From Rhizaria sp. SCN 62-66 (lineage: Eukaryota > Rhizaria, unplaced), in assembly GCA_001724265.1 (NCBI GenBank), contig MEDY01000079.1, positions 62,001-126,000 on the forward strand: 64,000 bases of DNA. The letters run 5' to 3'. Position numbers and translations under genes: made by a program. The notes below the pieces were generated by a model, which saw only the letters and a list, made by a program, of their open reading frames with translations, was not told the origin of the DNA and made no database searches. Positions 29,699-39,826 of the stretch are shown one piece after another; the stretch's first letter is position 1; each line of letters opens with the position of its first letter.

Positions 29699-31212
29699 AA
29701 ATGCGTGACTTTCAATAGAGAAGACGAGTTCATGATTAGATAATAGATGATAGAGCGTACCTTAATCTTGAGCTTGACAATAACCTCGTGAGGCGTGATG
29801 TACCCCTTGGCGTCGTCATCATCGTCGGTCTTATTGAGCAGCACCAGCACGGGCTTGTCCGTCACTGACTCGTGAGCGAGCAGTGCCGCCCAGTCCGCCG
29901 CTGCGGTGTCCAGCGCACCGCGGTCACGCGCGTCGAGCACGAAAACGACGCCGTGCACGTCGGCGTAGTAGTGCGGCCAGATGCCTTTAATCTTGGCGCC
30001 GCCGCCGAGCCCGAACGCGCGCACCGGCCGCGCGCGCGCGCCGACCGGGAACACGTCCAGCTCGAAGCCGTTGGTCGGCGCCACGCTGGCTTCGGGTTCG
30101 TTCTTGAGTACGTTGACAATGGACGTCTTGCCCGCGCCCTGCGGACCGACCACGGCCACCGTCGTCTCGAACGCAGCCTTCCTCTTGCCGCCGCGGCGCT
30201 GCTGCTCCTGCTGCTGCTGACTGGCGTTACTGCCGCCGTTCTTGCGGAGCGCGCCGCGGTCGGGCTCGGGGCTCTCGTCGTCGGTGGGCGCGGGGGGTGC
30301 AAAGGCGCCGCAGGCGGTAATAAGCACGGGCTGCACGGGCCGCTCCATGCGCAGTGGCACGGCGTTGAGAGCGGTGAGCGCCTCCATGCCCAGCACGATG
30401 CGGCCGAATACGACGCGCTTGCCGTCGAGCGCGGGCAGCGCCTTGAGCGTGACGTAGAACTGCGAGTTGTTGGTGTGGGGCGAGCCGGCGGAGGCCATGG
30501 CAAGCACGCCGGGCCCGTCGTGGCCGCACTCGAGTGACTCGTCGGGGAAAAAGGGCCCGAAGATGGACTCACCGCCGTTGCCGCGGCCGGACACGACGTC
30601 GCCGAACTGCAGCCACGCGTCGCGTACCACGCGGTGCATCGGCGTGTTAAGGAAATGGAGCGCCGCGCCAGAGGGCGCCACGCCGCGCTCGCCCGAGCAC
30701 AGCGCAAGAAAGTTCTCCACCGTCTTGGGGCACCGCGCGGCGAATAGCTCGACGACTATGCGGTGTACGGTCGGCGCCGAGGAGCCCTCGGAGGCGGGGA
30801 TCGTGAACTCCAGAAACGCAAACTTGCTCTGGCCCTGCTTAGCGGCAACGTACGTGGCCAGCTGGTGCTCGGCGATGGCGGCGAACTGACCCTGCAGCTG
30901 CGCGTACGTCTTGCGGTCGGACCGCGGGTCGCCGGTCTGGTAGAGCTGGTCTGCCCATGCCACCAGCTCGTCTGTCGCGCCCACGTAGCCCACCACGCTA
31001 TGCGAGACCAGCGGCAGGTCCGTCGTGTGGTCATATGCGCGCCCGCCCAGCTCCTCCTTGGCGCGCGCGAGGTATTCGAGCCACTCGGCCTCGACCAGCC
31101 CGACCACGCGAAGCTTGAGCCCGGGATCCTCGGTCACGATGTCCTCCGCCACCAGCCGCGCCTCGTGGAACAGAGGGGAGCTCAGCGACCCTGAGACTGT
31201 CAGAATCGGCAT
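29328..31212 (-). CDS. PPIL6-like cyclophilin fused to an ARL13-like GTPase, two exons
   Basis: Exons are 31212-29761 and 29603-29328; the 157-nt intron has donor GTACGC and acceptor TTTTAG, and the product is 575 residues. Residues 1-130 match the N-terminal domain of PPIL6 (LKLRVVGLVEAEWLEYLARA, then LPLVSHSVVGYVG). A cyclophilin domain follows (about 140-310: TVENFLALCSGERG, HRVVRDAWLQFGD, MASAGSPHTNNSQFYV) with the active-site Arg kept but the usual Trp before LDGK replaced. A Gln-rich linker leads to an Arf-family GTPase: P-loop GPQGAGKTS, APTNGFELD, LGGGAKIKGIWPHYYA, and NKTD. The GGG-x-I-x-x-IWxxYY signature is typical of ARL13. The Asp normally before LGGG is Gly. Exon 2 supplies VVPCSAKLLAQG and a charged C-terminal coiled coil, as in ARL13. 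ARL13B acts in cilia and PPIL6 is associated with motile cilia. The stop is TAA. Confidence 0.85.
29663..29701 (+). repeat. (AC)n followed by poly(A) tract
   Basis: A short AC repeat runs directly into about 25 consecutive A. It lies in the intron of the cyclophilin-GTPase gene, where it reads as poly(T)-(GT)n on the coding strand. Confidence 0.9.
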
Positions 31213-32910
31213 CTGTAGTATAGTTAAAACACAAATCAAGGCAACATGTCGCGAAACTGTGAACTTGTCGCGTGCTAATCCTTCTTGAAAGGCAAACTCG
31301 AACCCTTGCGCTCAATCGTTCAAAACAGTCAAGAAAAACAGCCATAAAACTGACAGATAACCGTCAATTGAAATGTGAATAAGAATATCTAAAAACAATA
31401 AAAGCAATTAACATGGTGATATAATTATGTTTCATGTGATGTCTTCTGTAGCTCACTATGTTGGATACAAATTCGACTCGTTGGTAGCCGTTACGTCCAC
31501 ACTCGGAGCAGCCGCTCAGTCATCGCCAAGAACCAGAGTATGAATGGCATATCTGTGTATATAAGTGTTTGAACCAAAGAATGTGCATCTTTACATCAAC
31601 ACATTGTTTTATAACCTATATCACAGAAATTATTCCTGAATCCGTCATTGTCGCGAGAAATGACTCGTGATTCTTTCCGAAGTCTAACGGTTGCCTCTAT
31701 ATCGTACGCCTCTCTGCGCGACATCCATAAATCAAACTACCAATCACTTCAAACTCGGTGCGTGGTGCAGTTTGGCTTCTAATAATAGCGCGCGCGCAAC
31801 TATGAATATCTGCAATGTTTGGACTCTCTTCGACTCGTAGCATCGGTCAATCAGTAACTTCAAGTTGCGCACACTTCGCCGCATGTTCAGTTGAAAGTCG
31901 TAACGCTCTGGATTGCAAGAATAATGCAACAGCAGGCCTGCGGCATATAGAAACCCGCTGACAAAGCACGATGCGCTGGATATCGAGGGGTTTTCACGAC
32001 CGTATGAGAACGAGATCGCACGCCACACAGAGTATAGGATAACACGAAATGCGCACCCACCAATTATCGTCGTATATTCACTTGAAGTGAGATCCTAGAC
32101 ATGATGTCTCTCTCCCGGATATAAAAGCCAATTGCTAAGGCAAGACTATTGCTGCAACGTTGCCGAACGCAGGGTATCAACGACTTGAAGCGGTGTATGA
32201 CTTGAAGTTCGCAACGATGTACGTTTGTGGTTGTGACAGAATCGAACTGCAATAGTTGCACTGCTGATTATAACTTCGTATGTCGTGGAATTTTAAATAA
32301 ACCACTAAATACACAGTGCGATCACTGTGTCGACTGTGGGCGTTGATGCGACGGCACTCTCACCTGGCAGGAGGGCGGCCTGACTTTTCGCCACGACACC
32401 CTAGACCCTGTTGATGTGACCCGCCAGAAACCTGCCTTCGACGTGCGAAACAAACATCTGCAGTATGGGGTTGCTAGACCGTTGTTGCTATGAAAACCGA
32501 TAATCCATAACTTAAGTATACTGAATCATTTGGGCATTTAATAATATTCTCTTGAACTGAGTTCTTGCTTGTGAATTCACTTGATCACAGTAGTGGGTCT
32601 CTCAGTTCACTTAAAGCTTGCGCTGCACTCCTATCAAGTTGCTCATGCTATGAATCATGCGTTCTTCGACTAGGATTACGCGTTTTTGCAACGAAATTGT
32701 GCTTGTACAGCGGATTATAGCTGTTCTATCGCGTTATGACTTTTTCCTGCTTGCGTAGAATGATGATGTCTTTAAGACCCTGCTCCTGACCCTCGCTGCC
32801 TCTTCTTTCTCTCACATCTCTCTGTCCAACTCTTTCTCTGCACTATTTTTTGCCAATCGCATTGTCTTGCCCGTTTTTAACGCGTTGACTCTTTGTAGCC
32901 CCCGCTTGAA
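31213..32910. other. Long head-to-head intergenic region without a supported gene
   Basis: This spacer of about 1.7 kb, the longest in the window, is AT-rich apart from a GC-richer patch at 32310-32470. A 94-codon ORF on the minus strand (32028-31744) has no recognisable family and lacks the codon bias of real genes here. No tRNA-like A/B boxes were found by eye. A regulatory region for both flanking genes, or an unrecognised non-coding RNA, is possible. Confidence 0.45.
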
Positions 32911-35900
32911 ATGGCTTCAAAGCAGTTTCAAGTGCTGTCGATGACGACGCAGGGCATCCAGGACGCCATCAAGGCGTCTCTGCAGAACCCACCGGATGTG
33001 GAGGACTACACCTTCGAGGAGCGCTACTGCCGCGGTGTCAACCGCGTTGTCCGTCCCAAGCAAGACGAGGTACGCACCCCTGCCCCCGCCCCGCACCCGC
33101 TTCAAGTTGATATCGTTTGCACTTAAATCTGCTTTGTATTGACTCGTATTCTTCGACACTCGTTCACTCTCTCACTTGATTGTTCTTGAAACTCTACACC
33201 CCTGTCCCTGTCCTCCCGATCTATTACTCTGTCGCTCTGCCGCGGTGCACGCCGTGTTCAGCTGGACCGGCTGCACTTCACGCGTCTGGAGAGCACCATC
33301 ACGCGCCGCGCCAACGTGTTCGAAGCCTTCCGCATGAACTGCGTTGCGCACCCGCGCAAGGTCATGGCCGTGTGGTACGAGGACGCCACGGCCGAGACGG
33401 TGCGCTGGACCTACGGCGACCTGTGGGCGCGCGCGCGCGCGATCGCGGCCGTGCTCGAGCGCCAGCACGGAGTGCGCCGCGGCGACCGCGTGCTCATGGT
33501 GTACGAGCCCTGCGTCGACTTCTTCACCGCGTTCTGGGCGCTGGTGGGGCTGGGCGCGATCGCAGTGCCCGTGTGCCCGCCGGATCCGTTCTCGCCGACG
33601 GCGGACGCCACGGACAAGCTGCTGGCCGTGACCAAGGACGCCGAGCCAAAGCTCATCCTGACCTCGCGTAAGTACAAGGACACGCTCGCGGCCGCGCGCA
33701 CCTTCCTAGGCGCCGAGTTCCAGGCCGTGCTGGAGGAGAAGGAGCACATCCTCGACTTCAGCCGCCGCGTCTGGGTGTCGACCGACGACATTCCGGTCTC
33801 GGCCGCGGGCAGCTGGACTTTCCCGTCCTCCGAGCTCACCAAGGAGGACGACGTCGTGTTCCTGCAGTACACCTCCGGCTCCACTGGCGGCGCCAAGGGC
33901 GTCATGGTGCAGCACAAGACGCTCATGGCCAACTGCATGAACTGCGCACTGCTCACGCAGGGCCTCGGCTCGATCTACACGTACCAGTTCTCGCTCGGCG
34001 TGTCGTGGCTCCCGACGTTCCACGACATGGGGCTCATCGGCTTCCACGTCGCGCCCGTCGTCATCGGCGGCACCATGATCTACTTCTCCCCCATCACCTT
34101 CATCCAAAACCCCGTGATGTGGCTCCAGGTCATCTCCAAGTTCCGCCACGTCTCCTCTGGTGCGCCGCCCTTCGCGCTCGACCTCTGCGCGCGCCGCGTC
34201 ACGCCCAAGGAGCTGCAGGCGCTCGACCTCTCCGGGCTAGAGATCCTCGTGCTCGGCGCCGAGCCAATCCGCGCGAGCTACATGGAGGAGTTCGGCCGCC
34301 GCTTCGCGCCCTACGGCTTCAACCCGCGCGCGTACATGACGTGCTACGGCATGGCCGAGAACGTGCTCCACGTCGCCGGCAAGTGGTCCAACCAGTACGA
34401 GGCGCGCAAGATCCTAGTCGACTCGGCGCTGCTCAATCGCAACCGCCTCGCGGTGTACCGGGACGAGATCGTCGCGCTGCCCGCGCAAGCCGGCCGGCCC
34501 TACCTCACCGCACGCGCCGAGCTGCTGGCCCCGCTCGCCGCGGGTGCCGACAAAGACGCGCAGTGGCTCGTGTCGTCCGGCGAGCTCATCAACTTCGACG
34601 ACCCGGTGACTGTTGACCCCGAAAACCACGCGGACCTGCGCGCGCGCGCGCCGCACTTCTACCGCCGCGAAGTCGCGTCGTACATCGTTATCGTGAACCC
34701 TGACTCGCAGGAGGAAGTGGCCGACGGCACGGTGGGCGAGATCTGGATCGCGTCGCCGTCGCGCACGGCTGGGTACTGGAACAAGCCCGAGCTCAACGAG
34801 CGCAACTTCCGCGCCTTGCTGCGCCGCGCCGTCAAGGGCGAGACGCAGGCGCTGCTGACCTGGGCGCAGACCAAGGGCCGCTACCTCACGGGCACCGTCG
34901 ACCCGGACACGGTCAAGCTCGAGGACGTGAAGCGCTCGCGCGAGCCCGTCGTGGGGTTCCTGGAGAACTGCGTGGACAAGCGAACTGGCGACGTGCACTG
35001 GATGCGCTCGGGTGACATGGGCGTCGTGTTCGACAACAACATCTTCATCACGGGCCGCATCAAGGACATGATCATCATCCGCGGCCAGAACTTCTACGCC
35101 GACGACCTGGAGCACTGTATCACGTCGGGCAACTTCCGCGGCGCAGACGTCTCCGCGGGCGCCAAGACGACGGCGCTGACGCGCGACCCCTCGCTGCAGG
35201 CGCTGTCGGCGCTGCGGCCGGGCTCCGCAATCGCGTACTCGATCACGATCCCCTCGGACGGCACGGCCACCTGCGCGGCAACGCAGACGCGAACCGAAGG
35301 CGAGCACCTCGCCGTCGTCGTCGAGCTGCGCGCGGACCCCAACGAGGACGACGACGACGAGTCTGACGGCGACGACGCCTCCGCGTCGGCCTCGGCCTCG
35401 GCGGGTGCGAATAGCGACAGCGACGACGACAACGGCGATGCGGCCGTCAGCGCGTCGGCCAAGTCCGTCGCAGGCATCGCCGACGGCGGCCGCGTGCGCC
35501 GCAAGCGTAAGTCGGGCAACCAGATGCCGCTGTGGCAGCGCGTGCTGATGCGCTACGGCGGGCCCATCGTCAGCGGTATGTCTGCGCTGTACGAGCGCAA
35601 CGAGCAGGCCGTGCACGCACAGACGGCGCACGAGCAGCAGCAGTCTGGCGCGAGTGGGCGCCGCGGCATGGGCTGTGCGGCGCGCGCGAAGCTCATCGCG
35701 CAGCACAGCATGGTGCTGGCCGTGAAGCGCGGCATCGACACCGCCAAGTACATCTCGGCGTACCTGAACCCGCAGCAGGCCACGCGCGACGCCGTCGCCA
35801 GCCGCGACGCCTCAGCCGCGGCCGCCGCCAACGGCGCGCTCTCCGCGGGCGCTGTCGGCGACGGGGAAAGCAAGAACAAGGCGGCACGGCGCCACCTGCC

Positions 35901-38900
35901 GATGGACGCGGACACGCAGCGCGTGCGCGCGCGGTACACGGACGCGCAGCTGGAGCAGGTCGCGAGCGCAGTACGGCGCGCGATCTCGATTAAGTTCATG
36001 CTCGTGGTGGGGCAGATCATCTTCATCTCGCCCAAGACGATCAAGAAGACCTCCTCAGGCAAGAAACGCCGCAGCGACACGACCAAGGCCATCGGCGAGG
36101 GACTGCTCGACCACCGCATCGTCAAGCGGTGCTACTCCAAGAGCATCGAGGCATACCTCAAGCTCAAGGGCGGGCTCGCGCTGGGACTCAAGCGCACCGA
36201 GGACGTCACCGCAGCCGCCATCTCTGCGTCGACTGTCGCCGCGCCTGCCGGCGGACCGGCCTCACACACCGCCGGTTCGTACCACAATGCCCAGCTCGCG
36301 CGCTCTACCAACGCTACCGGCGCTGTCGTTAGCAACACCGCCGTCGGTACCAACGCGCGCGCCGCGCCTGCGTCATCGTCGACGTCGTCGTCCATCAGCA
36401 ACCACGGCAGCATCAACCAGCAGCAGCAGCAGCAGCAGGGTCACTTCGGCGGTACCGTGGGCGTGTCTCTTGGCGGCGCTGACGGCGCGTACCTGCAGCC
36501 GGGAACTTACGTGCCCGGCGCACACGGTGCCCACGGCGCGCACCACGGCGGCGGCGCGGGCGGCGCAGTGCCGGGCGTGGTGTACAACTCCGGCGACCGC
36601 TACCAGCTCGCGCCCATGGAGCTGCTGCCGCCGCGCGCGAGCACGGCCGCAGGCGTCTCGGGCGCGGTCAGCCGCGAGGAGGCGTGGGCCGCGGTCGAGG
36701 CCGTGAAGCGCAAGGCCGCGGCGACGCGCTTCGACGACGCCAAGCGCCGCATCCTCGGCATCGTCGTCGCCGAGCTCAAGGAGGCTCAGGCGGGCAGCGC
36801 GGCGGCCGACGGCGAGGACGAGGAGACGGCGCGCCAAACGCGCGCCTTCACCCGCGGCGACGGCGCGCCGCGTGAGGACGCGAGCGGCGTCACGGTGGAA
36901 TACCTCGAGCAGATGGCGCGGCTGCCGGCCGACTCGCAGCAGCGCAAGCTGGACGAGTACGGGCTCGACTCGATGACGGGCTTCAAGCTCGCCAAGTCTC
37001 TTGCGCGCGAGTTCGACCTGCCGGCTTCGATGATGGGCCCGCACCTCTTCCTTCAGGACCCGACCATCGACGGCATGGTGCAGGTCATGGTCAACCTCGT
37101 CCACCTCCAGGCCACGCGCGCCGAGGAGGACTTCAAGCGTGAGTTCGACACCCCCAAGCCCTCCGCAGTCTCCTCTGCCGCCGCTGCCGCGGCTGGCAGC
37201 GCGAACAGTGCGCAGACGGTGCATGAGAGCGCGGCGGCGCAGGCGTACCGCTCGACGCCCGACGCGGACCGCGTGCCGTACGTGCTTGCGATTGGCACAG
37301 CCGTCCCGCGCACGTGCGCGCCGCAGTCCGAGCTGCTGGGCGCGATGATCCCGCCCATGCGGCTCGACGCGCGCGCGCAGGAGCGCTTCATGAAGATCGG
37401 CAACAACTCGGGTGTGCACACGCGCTACAGCGTGCTCGACTCGCTCGACGACATCTTCTGGGGCAAGGAAGGCGTAAACACCGACAGCGACGAGTACATC
37501 GACGCGCGCCAGGAGGTGTACAAGCGCGAGTCGGTGCGGCTGTCGGTGCAGTCGTCGATCGACTGTCTGCACGACTGGCTGGGCGCGCGCAAGCTCAAGA
37601 CGGACGATGAGCGCAGCGCCGAGCGCCTCGACGCCTTCCTCGACCTCGAGCGCCGCCACACCGAGGCCCAGCAGAAGAAAGCCGAGAAGAAGTGCCAGGC
37701 CGACGCCGACGCCGCCTCCGCCGCAGCGGCGGCCGCGAGCACCGGCACCAACGCGGGCGCCAGCGCGAGCGCCGCGGGCAAGAAGGGCGGCAAGCGCGGC
37801 GGCAAGCACTCCGCGTCCGCCGCTGCGACCGCGGCCGACGAGGAAGAAGAGGAGGAGGCCAAGTGCGCCCCCGGCGCCGCCAGTGCCGCTGCGTCCTCTG
37901 CATCCGCGTCGGCCGCCGCGCCGCGGTGCGCGCCGGAGCGCCCGCTGGCCGGCAACGGCATCGACAAGGAGGACCACAGCTACCTGAGCAACTTGGCGCA
38001 GACGCGGCTGGGGCGTACCATCACGCACGTCGTCGCCGTGACGTGTACGGGCGTCATCGTGCCGGGGCTCGAGTTCTACATCATGCAGGCGCTGGGGCTG
38101 CCCACCGGCACGCAACGGCTCTCGATCCAGTTCATGGGGTGCTTCGGCGCTATCTCGGGCATCCGGTGCGCGTCAGCGCTGGCGGCGGAGAACCCGCGCA
38201 ACCGCGTGCTGGTAGTGTGCACGGAGCTGTGCACGCTGCACATGCAGCTCAACGACCGCGTCGACAACCTCATCGCCACGGCGCTCTTCGCCGACGGGTC
38301 CGGCGCGTTCATCGTCGGCTGCGCGCCGACCCCGGCGGAGCGGCCGCTGTTCTCGGTGCAGTCGTGCTCTTCGTACGTTATCCCGGGCACGCTGGACCAG
38401 ATGGCGTGGGAGATGACCAAGACGGGGCTCCACATCGGGCTCGCCAAGGAGATCGCGGGCGAGATCTTCACGTGCATCGGAGACTTCCTCAACGACATGC
38501 TCAAGTACTCGGCCGACCCCAAGGCACCGCAGCACCGCGTGCGCGCGGCAGACTGCAACTGCGCCGTGCACCCTGGCGGCCCGCTCATCATCAACACAAT
38601 CCAGAACGTGTTAGGCATCGAGCAGGTTGGCGACGGCCACGGCGGCGGCGAAATCGACCCCGCGGGCCCCACAGCCGAGACGTGGACAATCCTGCGCGAC
38701 TATGGCAACATGTCCTCGGCAACGCTCGTGTTCGTGCTGGACCGGATCCGCGAGAACGACGAGAAGCGCGCCAAGTGGACGCCCACCATCGCCTTCGGAC
38801 CAGGGCTCAACATCGAGGGCGCGCTGCTCAAGGCCTGCTTCCCGGGCCGCGCGGGCACAGAGCAGTGGCAGCGCGCGCACGGCGCGGAGCTCACGCGCGC

Positions 38901-39087
38901 CATCGATGACGCCAAGAAGGCCCACCTCGCCCGCAAGGCCGCCATCACCTCAGCCTCCGCTGTCACCTCAGCCTCCGCGGCCGCCGCTGCTGCGGTCACC
39001 ACGAGCGCGGGCTCCACTGGCAGCGGCACTGCAATCACGGCTGCGCTTGCAACCGCCGTGACTGCGGCCGGCGGCAAGCGCCAGTGA
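32911..39087 (+). CDS. Fusion of fatty acyl-AMP ligase, acyl carrier protein and type III polyketide synthase
   Basis: Exons are 32911-33069 and 33262-39087 (192-nt intron, donor GTACGC), encoding 1,994 residues. Residues about 70-660 are a FAAL-type adenylating domain: YTSGSTGGAKGV (about 256), FHDMGLIGF, GEIWIASPSRTAGYW and FITGRIKDMIIIRGQNFY (about 648). It would activate a fatty acid as the acyl-AMP. A disordered insertion and KKTSSGKKRR follow, then a carrier domain at about 1265-1330 with the phosphopantetheine Ser1290 in YGLDSMTGF. Residues from about 1389 form a chalcone synthase-like domain with the complete catalytic triad: Cys1680 in FMGCFGA, His1823 in AVHPGGP and Asn1869 in DYGNMSS. 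A low-complexity insertion of about 110 residues splits this domain. The predicted product is an alkyl resorcinol or pyrone made by extending the loaded acyl chain. Dictyostelium 'steely' enzymes likewise feed a type III PKS from a fused carrier protein, but load it differently. The stop is TGA. Confidence 0.9.
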
Positions 39088-39826
39088 GCGCAGCGTGCGA
39101 CGCAGAGGTCGCTACTAGACAGCGTGTGCTTGCTTGCTGCGAGCAGACAGTTTGTTAGGCTCTTGCGCGCAAATGGAAGGGGGGCCAGCTGTCTGCTGGC
39201 GGCGTCGTTGCAACGACAGCGGGCGGGCCACTCGGCAGCAGCATCGGAGACTGCAGCGGCTGCGGTGTTGCGCTGCGACTGCTGCGCCGCGACTCTCTCT
39301 TTTATTCTCTTATTAGACCGCGCTGCGTGCGCGGGACTAATGTTTTGTACTGGACTACGGGGCTATTCAGTGATCCATGCGGAGATAGCTTTGGGAAAAA
39401 TGTAGATTTGATCACAGTAAAAGATACGGTGTGTGTTTTTAAGCTTAGAATTTTGATGGTGGAGCAGGATACGATGACTCAATGACTTTTGTTTGAAATT
39501 GCGTTGAAGAACAAGACCGCTGGTAGGCGGCGATACGAGGGATATAGGCAAGGTGCTGGTGTGGAAGTAAGATGTCTCACATTAACAATGTGTGATTTGC
39601 CGTAAAACAATACAGAATGTGAAATAAACAAACATAAGTACGTCAGAAAATGGTAAAATAGCTGTCTTCGAAGAGCTGCGAGGCGGTCCCTCGACGTGCA
39701 AAAGCGTCAGTGGGGTTTCTTATATTGTCCTGAAAACCGTTCAGTGTCCGTTGAACCCGGTATGAATATCAACACAAAACGTGAAATGTGTGCTTATATA
39801 TATTCACGCAATTATACTTTCTAAAA
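39088..39826. other. Intergenic region
   Basis: GC-rich to about 39310, probably 3' UTR of the fusion synthase, then AT-rich. AATAAA occurs at 39623-39628. TATATATATT near 39796, about 30 bp upstream of the next ATG, is a possible TATA-like element. Confidence 0.45.

Noticed and set aside
31270-31345. tRNA gene, suggested by a GGGTTCGAG-like B box on the minus strand
   Set aside because: No A box or cloverleaf could be drawn around it.
31744-32028. 94-codon minus-strand ORF in the long spacer
   Set aside because: It starts at GTG, lacks the local codon bias and has no recognisable domain. An ORF of this length is plausible by chance.
32350-32480. U1 snRNA gene, suggested by CACCTGGCAGG near 32361
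   Set aside because: The preceding bases would not pair with the GTACG donors used here, and the expected stem-loops and Sm site are not recognisable by eye. A covariance-model search would settle it.
36373-38115. Long minus-strand ORF opposite the type III PKS region
   Set aside because: It is an antisense shadow of GC-rich codons. Translation is Arg/Val-rich low complexity with no family features. Similar shadows at 881-2221, 34414-35706 and 55300-56976 were rejected for the same reason.
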